Origin: JBNKFV01 sp050289485
GTDB lineage: Bacteria > Pseudomonadota > Gammaproteobacteria > Pseudomonadales > Cellvibrionaceae
Reading direction: 5' to 3'
DNA: 64,000 bases
Assembly: GCA_050289485.1 (NCBI GenBank)
Contig: JBNKFV010000024.1
Span: 1-64,000, forward strand
In this document: positions 41,411-50,929 of the stretch, piece by piece
Numbering within the stretch: position 1 is the first letter of the stretch
Layout of the letters: each line of letters opens with the position of its first letter
The notes under the pieces: generated by a model
What the model saw: the letters and a program-made list of their open reading frames with translations, nothing else
Databases searched by the model: none
What the model was told of the DNA's origin: nothing
Program-made: the position numbers and the translations under genes

Positions 41411-44041
41411 ATGACATCGGGCAAATCACAAAAGGCATTTAAACTGCTTTTAAAAGCCAGCACGGCAACAGCCCTGAGCCTGGCCATTGCCGGGTGTGGC
41501 GATCACTCCAGAGGTGGGCAGGAGCAGCTTCAGCAACACCTAAAGCAAGCAAGCGCATACACAATACAAGGGCAATACCGCGCTGCCATTATTGAAGCTA
41601 AGAATGCCATACAGGAATCACCCGACAGCCTGGACGCACATATCACTCTTGCCAACATATTGGTGGATATGGGGCAATACCATCAGGCTATACAACAACT
41701 GGAACAAATCCCGGAAGAACAACATACCGACAACTACCTTATCACCCTGGCCAAAGCCTATGCCGGCTATGGAAAATTCAAATCAGCACTTAACACACTC
41801 GCAAAGGTTGCCGACCAAACTTCTGCAGAAGCTAATTTGGTAAAAGCTGACACTTTACTCAAACTGGGTGAAGTAACCCCGGCTTTAAATACTTATAGTG
41901 CAGTATTAGACGTACAGCCGGACAACACACAGGCCAGGCTAGGCCTTGCTCAAGCCTACGCAGAGCAAAACCAGTATCAAAAGAGCTTCAAACTTTTGCA
42001 AGAGTTAAAAGCTGCACAACCAAATGATCCAGAAATTGCCTTTTTTGAAGCAAAGCTGGCAGCAGGTGATGGTGACTTAAACCAGGCAGAAGAGCTGCTT
42101 ACCAATGCGCTACAATACCTCCCCAACACAGACGTTATCACGCCAGTCAAGGCCAATATTTTAAGAGCGCTAACGGAAGTACTTTCTCGCCAGGGACGCC
42201 CCAACGAGGCCATGATCTATACCAAAATACTTTCTGAAGCATTTCCTGGCATGGAAGTCGCTACCGGTCAATACGAGGAAGCCTTGCAACATGCAAAAAT
42301 CGGCGAATTAGACAAGGCCTCCGATATACTGGAAAGCCTAATCGAAAAATATCCAGGCTTTTCAAAAGCAACCGAACTACTGGCAACGATTAATTACCTT
42401 CGAGGCAACCAAGAGGAAGCTGCAGAATATTTTGAAAAAGATTACGACCCAGAGTTGGCTACGGATACGACAAACCAAATAGCACTGATCAACAGTATCA
42501 AAATGAACAATCCGAACGAGGTCGTCAGCATCCTGGAAAACGCCGACGACCTCGAATCAAACCCAACCAAGCTTGCACTATATGGTACAGCACTATTAAA
42601 AACAGGTGCTACCGACAAAGGTGTTGCTACACTACAAAAAGCTATCAATCTTTACCCTCAGGATACCCACGCCAGCATCCTGTTGGCGGATTACTACAAC
42701 AGCATCTCACCCCCAAAACCTGAAACTGCACTCAACATTTTAAATGCTGCCTATGCGGAAAACCCAACTGACATTAATATTTTGCGTACGCTCAGCCTAC
42801 AACTTTTGCTTATCAAGCAACCAGATTCCGCTGAACAAATCATCGATAGGGCGTTAAAAAATTCACCAGATTCGGCTGATACTTATGTATTGGCAGGTCA
42901 ATTCAATCAGGGCATAGGAAAATCATCAAAAGCTCTCATACAATTCCAAACGGCAACTGACCTCGATCCGAAAAACAGGTTGGCCTGGCAAGGTCTCGGA
43001 GCAACCCAGCTGAAGAGCGGAGACGCCGAACATGCGTTGAGAAGTTTTATCAAAGCAATAGAAATAGACGACAGTGCCCCTCAAGTATTTAAAGGCTACT
43101 TGCTGGCCGCAGAAAAATCCGGCCAAATTCAACAGGCTCTTGAGCGCACAGAGAGTGCATTTAAACAACGTAAAAACTTCGTCGCATTAACAGCCCTGGT
43201 TGATTTTTACGTATCTAAAAAAGATTTCGATACCGCCTATAAATCAATCACTGCAGGTGAAGAGGTCTTTGCAATTCCGTTAAAAGAATTAAGAACCACA
43301 ACAGCACTACAGCAAAGTTTATCTGCCATCTCTGATAGAAATTATAAAGCAGCCAAAGAAGCGGCGATGGAAGGTTTGAGTTACTCACCTAACTCAGCCA
43401 GCCTTTTAAAGGCCTTAGCTAAGGCTGAGATAATGCAGGATGAATTCAGTAATGCAATTGCAGTAGCCAATCAATTGGCTTCAGCCCGGCCAGAACTCGC
43501 GGCTGAAATTCGTGGTGACGCGGCCTTAAAGCAAAACGATCTAAGCACCGCGCTTGCAGAATACAAAAGCGCATGGAATATCAAACCCTCGAGCCAACTA
43601 GGCAAACAGATTTTCTTAATTTTCAAGCAATCCAATGCTAACGATCAAGCAACGGCTTTCATGAACGAATGGCTGACCAAAATTCCATCGAGTTCAACCG
43701 CGAACACCCTGCAAGCACATAGCTATTTAAGCGAGAAAAACTATCAAGACGCCATTCCACTGCTTGAGGACTTGGCGAGCCGACAATCAAACAACGTATC
43801 ACATATTAACAATTTGGCATGGGCTTATCTTGAAATTGGCGACAGCAGGGCCGAAGAAATGGCGAGAAAAGCTCACGCTTTAGCACCCAATGACCCCACG
43901 ATTCTAGATACGCTAGGCTGGATAATGGTTAAAAAAGGCGAAACACAGGAAGGCCTGCAACATTTGCGCAAAGCGGCAGAATTGTCGCCAAAAAACACAG
44001 CTATACAGCAGCACCTTTCAGAGGCCGAAAATCAACTGTAG
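41411..44041 (+). CDS. prsT: XrtA/PEP-CTERM system TPR lipoprotein PrsT (second copy)
   Basis: 876 residues. The lipobox is IAGC with C29. The TPR pattern and order match the upstream copy: HLKQASAYTIQGQYRAAIIE near the N-terminus, IFFAEKLAAGDGDLNQAEELL-like middle repeats, and a C-terminal HINNLAWAYLEIG plus DTLGWIMVKKGETQEGLQHL. Base composition is more A-rich than in the first copy, so the duplication is old or one copy was acquired. Two PrsT paralogues in tandem are unusual. Confidence 0.88.
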   Translation: MTSGKSQKAFKLLLKASTATALSLAIAGCGDHSRGGQEQLQQHLKQASAYTIQGQYRAAIIEAKNAIQESPDSLDAHITLANILVDMGQYHQAIQQLEQIPEEQHTDNYLITLAKAYAGYGKFKSALNTLAKVADQTSAEANLVKADTLLKLGEVTPALNTYSAVLDVQPDNTQARLGLAQAYAEQNQYQKSFKLLQELKAAQPNDPEIAFFEAKLAAGDGDLNQAEELLTNALQYLPNTDVITPVKANILRALTEVLSRQGRPNEAMIYTKILSEAFPGMEVATGQYEEALQHAKIGELDKASDILESLIEKYPGFSKATELLATINYLRGNQEEAAEYFEKDYDPELATDTTNQIALINSIKMNNPNEVVSILENADDLESNPTKLALYGTALLKTGATDKGVATLQKAINLYPQDTHASILLADYYNSISPPKPETALNILNAAYAENPTDINILRTLSLQLLLIKQPDSAEQIIDRALKNSPDSADTYVLAGQFNQGIGKSSKALIQFQTATDLDPKNRLAWQGLGATQLKSGDAEHALRSFIKAIEIDDSAPQVFKGYLLAAEKSGQIQQALERTESAFKQRKNFVALTALVDFYVSKKDFDTAYKSITAGEEVFAIPLKELRTTTALQQSLSAISDRNYKAAKEAAMEGLSYSPNSASLLKALAKAEIMQDEFSNAIAVANQLASARPELAAEIRGDAALKQNDLSTALAEYKSAWNIKPSSQLGKQIFLIFKQSNANDQATAFMNEWLTKIPSSSTANTLQAHSYLSEKNYQDAIPLLEDLASRQSNNVSHINNLAWAYLEIGDSRAEEMARKAHALAPNDPTILDTLGWIMVKKGETQEGLQHLRKAAELSPKNTAIQQHLSEAENQL

Positions 44042-44131
44042 CCATAAATGTGTCGATGATATTTACAGTTGCCTACAGTCAGTTGAAGCATCAACTCTAC
44101 AAGCTGCTGATTTTTTGAGCAATTTTTAAAC

Positions 44132-44147
44132 TGGTACAGTTTTAGCT
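44132..44147 (+). promoter_or_regulatory. Sigma-54 promoter of the first PEP-CTERM gene
   Basis: TGGTACAGTTTTAGCT has the TGG element and a GC element exactly ten bases apart. It lies 118 bp upstream of the ATG at 44265. It is a probable PrsR-dependent promoter. Confidence 0.65.
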
Positions 44148-44264
44148 TGATTTTAGGTGGACTACCGGATCCCCAAATCACGGGAACTAAATCAAGCTAA
44201 ACCAACGTTTCGCAGTATGTTGGGAATTCACAACAAACAGGACTGATAGAAAAGGAGATACCCA

Positions 44265-44912
44265 ATGAAGAAGAAGTTATTGATAGCGGCAGCCGCACTG
44301 GCGTCCCTACTCACAGCATCATTATCCCATGCAACCATTACCTTGCGCCTCGATAGCGACAATCTAGTGGGCGATGCGGATGATATTTACATCGAAGACG
44401 GCGATGCCGGAGACAACCAAGCAGCAGCTGGCATCGTAGGCACTACCGCTGCGGTGGGCGGCTGGAATGTATTTACATCAACAGTTATTGGCGACAGCAA
44501 CCTGCCCGGCAATGCACTAATGGACGTACTATACGGTGCTCAAGGCTCAGGAGCGTTTCAAATTATCGCTGGTGACACATCACCTAACGGTATTATTGGG
44601 CCAGCCGCATTCTTGTTCGACGGCAACAGCTCTGGACTGATCAGCATTACTGCCAGTATTTATCAAACCAACTACGGCAACCTCATCGCCCAAGATACCT
44701 TTGCCGGCACGGGCTCATACAGCTTGTTCGATGGCTTTGAGTTTACTAACCTGGATGAATACCGCGTTGTACTGGACTTTTTTGCTGAGTCATTTGTCAG
44801 CATTACCTCTGGCGACTTTTTGTTAACCAAAGTTCCTGAGCCTGGCACGCTAGCGTTACTGGGTCTGGGGCTAGCAGGATTAGGTGCTGCTCGTCGCAAA
44901 AAAACTGCTTGA
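44265..44912 (+). CDS. PEP-CTERM domain protein (first copy)
   Basis: 215 residues. The signal peptide ends near SLSHA|T (residue 22). The mature part is Gly/Ser/Asp-rich without charged clusters, and the C-terminal sorting signal VPEPGTLALLGLGLAGLGAA is followed by RRKK. XrtA cleaves at the PEP motif and passes the protein to the surface. The protein is about as long as the second copy and shares most motifs (AAVGGWNVF, GSGAFQI, TGSYSLFDGFEF). AAGGAG precedes the ATG at 44265. A sigma-54 promoter (44132) and a terminator (44941) make it a stand-alone unit. Confidence 0.9.
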   Translation: MKKKLLIAAAALASLLTASLSHATITLRLDSDNLVGDADDIYIEDGDAGDNQAAAGIVGTTAAVGGWNVFTSTVIGDSNLPGNALMDVLYGAQGSGAFQIIAGDTSPNGIIGPAAFLFDGNSSGLISITASIYQTNYGNLIAQDTFAGTGSYSLFDGFEFTNLDEYRVVLDFFAESFVSITSGDFLLTKVPEPGTLALLGLGLAGLGAARRKKTA

Positions 44913-44940
44913 TAGCCCGTTAAGCAGAAACACTCCAAAA

Positions 44941-44966
44941 AACCCGGCCTAGCGCCGGGTTTTTTA
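44941..44966 (+). terminator. Intrinsic terminator of the first PEP-CTERM gene
   Basis: AACCCGGC at 44941-44948 pairs with GCCGGGTT at 44954-44961 around CTAGC, followed by a T-run. It lies 29 bp past the stop codon. Confidence 0.88.
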
Positions 44967-45087
44967 TTATCCCCGCCTGTCAAAGCCACTTTTCCTACAC
45001 ATTTCTCGTCGACATTTTTTACACCACACAACAACAAAACCACCAAAAAACATTGTAACCAATTGATTTAAATACGTTTTATAAAGT

Positions 45088-45103
45088 TGGCACAAACATC
45101 GCT
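45088..45103 (+). promoter_or_regulatory. Sigma-54 promoter of the second PEP-CTERM gene
   Basis: TGGCACAAACATCGCT matches the consensus closely, with TGGCAC and GC exactly ten bases apart. It lies 49 bp upstream of the ATG at 45152. Confidence 0.78.
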
Positions 45104-45151
45104 TATACGGAGCAACAAACAAAAACTGCTCTACACTTGGAGATTTCATAC

Positions 45152-45799
45152 ATGAAAAACAAATTTATCGCAGCCATGGCTACAGCCGCTGCACTGTTCG
45201 TTTCCGCTGCGTCTCAAGCCAACATCACGTTAGCTTTTGATGATAACCTAGCCTTCGACACCACTTATGACGTTGTAGTAACCGATGGTTCAGCAAACGA
45301 CACTCAAGCAGCTAGCGACATCATTGGCGCTTCAGCTGCTGTTGGCGGCTGGAACGTTTTCTCTACCACGGTTATCGGCGACGACCAACTGCCAGGCAAC
45401 CCACTGATGGACGTACTTTACGTTGCTCAAGGTTCGGGTGCTTTCCAAATTGTTGCGATTGATAATAGCCCTAGCGACATTATGGGCGCAGCTAGCTTCC
45501 TGTTTGATGGCAACACTTCTGGCGAACTGACTGTTACTGCCAGCGTTTTCCAAGCCAGCTACAGCAACATGATCGCTCAAGACACATTCACTGGCACTGG
45601 TTCTTACAGCCTGTTTGATGGCTTCGAGTTCAGCTCAGACGCTCCATATGCAGTTGTTTTGAACTTCTTCTCAGAATCTTACGTTAGCATCACTTCTGGT
45701 GACTTCCTGCTGACCAAAGTGCCAGAACCAGGTTCTTTGGCTCTGCTGGGCTTAGGCTTGATTGGTCTGGGCGCTGCACGTCGTAAGCAAAAAGCTTAA
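45152..45799 (+). CDS. PEP-CTERM domain protein (second copy)
   Basis: 215 residues from the ATG at 45152 (MKNKFIAAM); an earlier TTG at 45137 is rejected because the signal peptide starts at this Met and GGAG lies about nine bases upstream. The signal ends near ASQA|N. The sorting signal VPEPGSLALLGLGLIGLGAA is followed by RRK. It is a close paralogue of the previous gene. Its codon choice differs: GCT, GTT and GGC dominate and rare codons are avoided, which suggests high expression. The consensus-like sigma-54 promoter and strong terminator fit that. Confidence 0.92.
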   Translation: MKNKFIAAMATAAALFVSAASQANITLAFDDNLAFDTTYDVVVTDGSANDTQAASDIIGASAAVGGWNVFSTTVIGDDQLPGNPLMDVLYVAQGSGAFQIVAIDNSPSDIMGAASFLFDGNTSGELTVTASVFQASYSNMIAQDTFTGTGSYSLFDGFEFSSDAPYAVVLNFFSESYVSITSGDFLLTKVPEPGSLALLGLGLIGLGAARRKQKA

Positions 45800-45815
45800 T
45801 CGGCAAACGCGTTCG

Positions 45816-45846
45816 AAAAACCCCGGTTTATCCGGGGTTTTTTTTG
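45816..45846 (+). terminator. Intrinsic terminator of the second PEP-CTERM gene
   Basis: AAAAACCCCGG and CCGGGGTTTTTT pair around TTTAT, with a long T-tract. It lies 17 bp past the stop codon. Confidence 0.92.
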
Positions 45847-46005
45847 TCTGTAAATTACAGGGGGCTGCACCACTGATCTGCTTGGCGCTCCGTTACGCGT
45901 TTTCTCGGCAAAGCTGCTGACACCAGCAACACCAGCCCCTACAATACCTGCCCAAACCATGCATCAGTTGCCCGTAAATACGGCTTACAACAAGGAAGCA
46001 ACCCT

Positions 46006-47154
46006 TTGAAGATTTTGTCAGTATTTGGCACTCGCCCAGAAGCCATCAAAATGGCCCCCGTGGTTAATGCACTGGCTCAGACCGCCGGCATAGACAGCCT
46101 GGTGGCCGTTACTGCCCAACATCGCTCTATGCTCGATCAGGTGCTGAACCTGTTTTCAATTACACCTGATTTTGATCTGGGCATCATGCAGCCCAATCAA
46201 GACCTGTTTGATATCACCTCAAAAGCCATTCTCGGGCTACGGGATGTTTACAAACAAGTACAACCCGAGCTGGTTCTAGTGCATGGTGACACCACAACCT
46301 GTTTTGCTGCCACGCTGGCTGCCTTCTATTTACAAATTCCGGTTGGCCATGTTGAAGCTGGCTTAAGAACGGGCAATCTGGCAGCGCCGTTTCCGGAAGA
46401 AGCCAACCGCAGTTTAGTCGGAAGACTGGCAACCTATCACTTTGCGCCCACCAACACAGCCAAAAGCAACTTACTGAAAGAAAATACTGCTGCCGAAAAT
46501 ATCTACGTTACCGGCAATACAGTGATTGATGCATTGCTCGATGTGAGCAGTCAGCTCACCCAATACGACCCCGCCCTTTGGGCACCCGGCTTGCCAACAC
46601 AAGTCTCGTCAGCAATCGTTAACCGGCCCAGCAAAATGGTACTGATCACGGGACACCGCCGAGAAAACTTTGGGCAAGGTTTTTTAGACTTTTGCACCGC
46701 ATTAAAAACCATTGCCCAAGCCCATCCTGACTGGTTGCTGGTTTACCCCGTGCATCTAAACCCAAATGTACAGAAACCGGTTAACGAAAGCCTTGCGGGC
46801 GTTAATAACGTTATTCTTATCGACCCACAAGACTACCTGCCCTTTGTGTGGTTACTAAATCAGTGCGACCTGGTGATTACCGATTCTGGCGGTATTCAAG
46901 AAGAGGCGCCATCGCTGGGCAAGCCAGTACTCGTAACCCGCGAAGTCACCGAACGCCCTGAAGCCGTGGAAGCGGGAACCGTAAAACTGGTGGGCACCTC
47001 GATTGATAAAATAGTGGGCAATACGCTGGAAATTCTTACTAATGAGTCGGTCTATCAGGCTATGTCCAATGCCCACAACCCCTATGGTGACGGCAAAGCG
47101 GCAAGCCGCATTGTTGACATCATCAGCGGCAAAACGCCGCCTGCATTTGAATAG
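46006..47154 (+). CDS. wecB: UDP-N-acetylglucosamine 2-epimerase (non-hydrolysing)
   Basis: 382 residues. The start is a TTG at 46006 with AAGGA 12-14 bases upstream; the opening MKILSVFGTRPEAIKMAPVV is the family norm. Other motifs are VHGDTTTCFAA, GHVEAGLRTGN and VITDSGGIQEEAPSLGKPVL. The enzyme interconverts UDP-GlcNAc and UDP-ManNAc, supplying a sugar for the exopolysaccharide or glycan built here. It opens the downstream plus-strand glycan block. Confidence 0.92.
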   Translation: MKILSVFGTRPEAIKMAPVVNALAQTAGIDSLVAVTAQHRSMLDQVLNLFSITPDFDLGIMQPNQDLFDITSKAILGLRDVYKQVQPELVLVHGDTTTCFAATLAAFYLQIPVGHVEAGLRTGNLAAPFPEEANRSLVGRLATYHFAPTNTAKSNLLKENTAAENIYVTGNTVIDALLDVSSQLTQYDPALWAPGLPTQVSSAIVNRPSKMVLITGHRRENFGQGFLDFCTALKTIAQAHPDWLLVYPVHLNPNVQKPVNESLAGVNNVILIDPQDYLPFVWLLNQCDLVITDSGGIQEEAPSLGKPVLVTREVTERPEAVEAGTVKLVGTSIDKIVGNTLEILTNESVYQAMSNAHNPYGDGKAASRIVDIISGKTPPAFE

Positions 47155-47174
47155 CTGACGGACTACCAGTAATC

Positions 47175-48488
47175 ATGACTGAGCAAGCCTCAACTGCCAA
47201 AGCCTCGATTACCTTACACGATCTTAAAGATCGTAAAGGTGCACTCTCGCGTAAAATAGGTGCAGCCAAAAAAGCCGGTGAACCCATTGATGCACTGCTG
47301 GCAGAAATGAAAGCCCTCACCAGCCAGATAAAAATGCTGGAGGCCGAACAGGAGGGCAGCAAAAAAGCTGCCAGCGTAAATCGCAAGCCGGACAGCGAGC
47401 GCACAAAGTCGCCACAACGATTCACCGCTGCAGGCGCCCACAGTGCCAACCTGACGCTGGAACGCACTATCTCCGCTACCGAACACGACGCGGCTCGGTG
47501 GGACGCCTACGTCACCCAACACCCCCAGGCATCGGCTTACCACCCTTATTGTATTCGCCAAGTGATCGAGCAATCTTTTGGCCATAACACCCACTACTTG
47601 ATAGCAGAAAGTGCCGATGGCACCGTCGTAGGCGTGTTACCACTCGTGCAACTTAACAGCAAACTGTTTGGCAACTATGTGGTATCACTGCCGTTTTTCA
47701 ATTATGGCGGCGTACTGGCCGACACTACCGATATAGAAGAGAAGCTGTTTGAGGCTGCTGCCCAATGGGCAAAGCACATTGGTGCCAAGCATACCGAACT
47801 GCGCCACATACATGAGCGCAACATACAACCAGTAAAGCAGGATAAAATTACCATGCTGCTGGCACTGCCCAATCAGGTAGAAACACTATGGTCCGACATC
47901 GGTACCAAGGTGCGGGCACAAATTAAGAAAACTGACGAACACAAGCCCACGCACCGTATCGGTCACAAAGAGCTACTTAACGATTTTTACCATGTGTTTG
48001 CCATTAACATGCGCGACCTCGGCACGCCGGTATACAGCAAACAGTGGTTTGCCAATCTGCTTGATGCACTGCCTAACAGTAGCTGGATTGTGGTTGCGTA
48101 TATCGACGGCAAACCCGCCGCCGCATCCTTTTTAATAGGCTGGCGTGACACCCTGGAAATTCCCTGGGCCTCCTCACTGCGCAAGTACAATCACACTAAT
48201 GTGAACATGTACATGTACTGGCAGGTACTCAGCCACGCCATTGGCCAAGGCTACGCGTTTTTTGATTTTGGCCGCTCCAGCAAAGATGCCAATACCTACC
48301 GTTTCAAAAAACAGTGGGGCGCCACACCGCACCCCTTGTACTGGCACTACCAGCTTGCTGAAGGCGATTCACTGCCAGAACTGAACCCTAACAACCCCAA
48401 ATACCGGTTGATGATCGCCGCCTGGCAACGACTACCGGTGTTTGTCAGCAAATTGATTGGCCCACAGATTGTCAAAAACTTACCCTAA
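47175..48488 (+). CDS. FemAB family XrtA/PEP-CTERM system-associated protein
   Basis: 437 residues. After a charged, probably helical N-terminus (HDLKDRKGALSRKIGAAKKA) comes a FemAB/GNAT fold with ASAYHPYCIRQVIEQSFGHN, PFFNYGGVLAD, FDFGRSSKDANTYRFKKQWG and LYWHY. These features define the TIGR03019-type branch of FemAB found with exosortase A. FemAB enzymes transfer amino acids; the substrate in this system is unknown. It starts 20 bp after wecB. Confidence 0.85.
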   Translation: MTEQASTAKASITLHDLKDRKGALSRKIGAAKKAGEPIDALLAEMKALTSQIKMLEAEQEGSKKAASVNRKPDSERTKSPQRFTAAGAHSANLTLERTISATEHDAARWDAYVTQHPQASAYHPYCIRQVIEQSFGHNTHYLIAESADGTVVGVLPLVQLNSKLFGNYVVSLPFFNYGGVLADTTDIEEKLFEAAAQWAKHIGAKHTELRHIHERNIQPVKQDKITMLLALPNQVETLWSDIGTKVRAQIKKTDEHKPTHRIGHKELLNDFYHVFAINMRDLGTPVYSKQWFANLLDALPNSSWIVVAYIDGKPAAASFLIGWRDTLEIPWASSLRKYNHTNVNMYMYWQVLSHAIGQGYAFFDFGRSSKDANTYRFKKQWGATPHPLYWHYQLAEGDSLPELNPNNPKYRLMIAAWQRLPVFVSKLIGPQIVKNLP

Positions 48489-48539
48489 TGTACGTAATGA
48501 TCTCTCAATTACCATTGAGCAACAGGATGTCTCACGACC

Positions 48540-49661
48540 ATGACTGATCAATCAGCTGCCCGTATCAAGACGGTTGCTCACCTGGTGCCCTGCTTTGACT
48601 TTGGCGGCCTGGAACAGGTCATCGTTAATCTGATTAACAACTCCACAAGCTATGCGGTTCAGCATGTAATTATTTCGCTGACGGATCAAACCAAACTTTA
48701 CCCACAAGTCAAACCGCCGACACCACTGTACACCCTGAACAAAAAGCCCGGCAAAGACCTCGGCTGTCACTGGAAATTGTTCAAACTGCTAAAAAAAATT
48801 AAACCCGATACCCTGCACACCTACAACTTTGGTACCGTGGAATACCACCCGATTGCAGCGTTGGCCGGGGTAAAAAACCGTATTCATTGCGAGCACGGCC
48901 GCGGTGGCGACGACCCCGACGGCAAAGACATACTGCACAACCTGGTGCGCAAAATCTCTGCCACCCTCATGCGCAAGTTTTTGGTGGTATCACCCGACTT
49001 ACTTGCCTGGGGCAAAGAGGTTCTCAATCTCTCTGACGACAAGATTCAGCTGATCTACAACGGCGTAAACGTCGACGAATATCGTCCAACAACCGATAAG
49101 TACCCAGAATTTACCGTGTGCACAGTAGGCCGCGCCGACCCGGTGAAGAATCAGGTACTATTGATCGACGCCTTCAAACAGGCACGCAGGCAAAGTGCGG
49201 CACTGGCCAACGCCAAATTAAAAATTGTGGGTGACGGCCCAGTGTTCGAAAACCTGAAAAAACACGTCAACGACAAAGGCCTCCATGACTGCGTTGAATT
49301 ACTGGGCTTTCGTACCGACGTAAGCAGCATTTTGCCCAAAGCCCACCTGTTTGTGCTGTCGTCAATTTATGAAGCCATGCCCATGACCATTCTTGAAGCC
49401 ATGAGCAGCGGCCTGCCGGTAATCGCCACCGACGTAGGTGGTGTGCGCCATTTGATGACCGAAAATGAAGGCTGGTTGGTTCCCAGCAAAAACGTAGACG
49501 CCATGGCCGCTTGCATCATCGAGATTGCCAGCAACCCCGAGCAGGCGCAAGTAAGGGCCGATCGCGGCCGTGCCATGGTGCTCGACAAGTACAGCATTCA
49601 GGCCATGGTTGCCAACTATATGGCCCTGTACGATGTAAGCCCTAAATCAACAACGGTATAA
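48540..49661 (+). CDS. XrtA system-associated GT4 glycosyltransferase (TIGR03088-like)
   Basis: 373 residues with a GT-B fold. The opening VAHLVPCFDFGGLEQVIVNL, the RIHCEHGRGGDD segment and the GT4 signature YEAMPMTILEAMSSGLPVIA are present. The region around EHGR fits the sugar transferase associated with exosortase A, so it probably adds a sugar to the lipid-linked glycan of this locus. It follows the FemAB gene by 51 bp and precedes a second glycosyltransferase. Confidence 0.82.
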   Translation: MTDQSAARIKTVAHLVPCFDFGGLEQVIVNLINNSTSYAVQHVIISLTDQTKLYPQVKPPTPLYTLNKKPGKDLGCHWKLFKLLKKIKPDTLHTYNFGTVEYHPIAALAGVKNRIHCEHGRGGDDPDGKDILHNLVRKISATLMRKFLVVSPDLLAWGKEVLNLSDDKIQLIYNGVNVDEYRPTTDKYPEFTVCTVGRADPVKNQVLLIDAFKQARRQSAALANAKLKIVGDGPVFENLKKHVNDKGLHDCVELLGFRTDVSSILPKAHLFVLSSIYEAMPMTILEAMSSGLPVIATDVGGVRHLMTENEGWLVPSKNVDAMAACIIEIASNPEQAQVRADRGRAMVLDKYSIQAMVANYMALYDVSPKSTTV

Positions 49662-49683
49662 AGAACCCCGGCCCACAGACACT

Positions 49684-50928
49684 ATGCAAACCAAAAAAGT
49701 ACTTATTATTGCGTTCTATTTCCCACCCAGCTCTGGGGCTGCCGTACAGCGAACACTCAAAGCCGTGGAATACCTGCCAGATTTCGGCTGGGAACCTATC
49801 GTATTAACTGCTAAGCCCAGCGCCTACGATGCACTGGAAGACTCTCAATCCATCCCTGCCTGTGTTGCCGATAAAACCTACCGCACGCCCGCGTGGGATG
49901 TTTATCGACACCTATCGATCAAAGGCAAGCACTTTGCCTGGATGGCATCAATCGACCGGTGGTCTACCTGGATACCCGGTGCCATCAGAGAAGGCAAGCG
50001 GCTGATCAAGGAGCACAAGCCCGACTTAATACTATCGACAACACCGATACCCAGTGCCAACGTGATTGCCAGCCGCTTGGCAAAAGCCTCAAATATTCCC
50101 TGGGTGGCCGATTATCAAGATCCATTTGGTTATCATCATTACCCCACACCTAAGCTGAAAACTATTGCACTGAAAAAGATCGACTTATCGACCATGAAAC
50201 GGGCGAAAGCCGCGATTTTTGCCACCGACAACACCAAAGACACTTACCAATCGGCGTTTCAAACAGTTGCCAACTGCCAGTTTTATACCGTAGAAAACGG
50301 GTTTGACGAAACCAACTGGCAAAAGCTTAGCCAGCACAAGCCAGGCACACAAAGCCCGTTTTCGGACAACAAATTCAGCCTGTTTTACAGTGGGGTGCTT
50401 TACCCCAATGGCAGAGACCCCCTACCTCTGTTTAAAGCACTGCAACAACTAAAAGCCAGTGGCAACATCAGCAGCGATACCTTCGAGCTGGTTTTCCAGG
50501 GCTCTGGTGATGGCGTCAACTTCAAAGCCCAGCTGCTAGAACTGGGGATCAACGACCTGGTTCGGTTCGCCCCATCAGTGCCCTATCTGGATTCGCTCTA
50601 CTATATGCAACAAGCCCAGGCACTGGTATTGATACAAGATGCCGTGTTCAACCTGCAAGTGCCCGGCAAACTGTATGAATACATGCGCACCGGCAGGCCG
50701 GTACTCACGATGACACCAGACACCAGCGCGACTGCACACGTGGCCAGACACTACCCTGGCAGCAAAATCAGTTACACACCAGAGGCTATTGCCAAGACAC
50801 TAACGCATTGGATTACAGACTTACCTGCCAGCTACCCCGGCGAAAGCATGCAACAATTTTCCCGGCGAGAGAAAACCCGCGAAATGGCAACAATCTTCAA
50901 TACAGCCATTGGTAAAGAGACCGTCTGA
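49684..50928 (+). CDS. GT4-like glycosyltransferase
   Basis: 414 residues with a GT-B N-terminus (IIAFYFPPSSGAAVQRTLKA) and a ADYQDPFGYHHY segment. The C-terminal half has VPGKLYEYMRTGRPVL, which resembles the donor-binding region of GT4 enzymes. The sugar and acceptor are not deducible. Its stop codon is one base before the ATG of the sulfotransferase gene, so the two are coupled. Confidence 0.78.
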   Translation: MQTKKVLIIAFYFPPSSGAAVQRTLKAVEYLPDFGWEPIVLTAKPSAYDALEDSQSIPACVADKTYRTPAWDVYRHLSIKGKHFAWMASIDRWSTWIPGAIREGKRLIKEHKPDLILSTTPIPSANVIASRLAKASNIPWVADYQDPFGYHHYPTPKLKTIALKKIDLSTMKRAKAAIFATDNTKDTYQSAFQTVANCQFYTVENGFDETNWQKLSQHKPGTQSPFSDNKFSLFYSGVLYPNGRDPLPLFKALQQLKASGNISSDTFELVFQGSGDGVNFKAQLLELGINDLVRFAPSVPYLDSLYYMQQAQALVLIQDAVFNLQVPGKLYEYMRTGRPVLTMTPDTSATAHVARHYPGSKISYTPEAIAKTLTHWITDLPASYPGESMQQFSRREKTREMATIFNTAIGKETV

Positions 50929-50929
50929 G

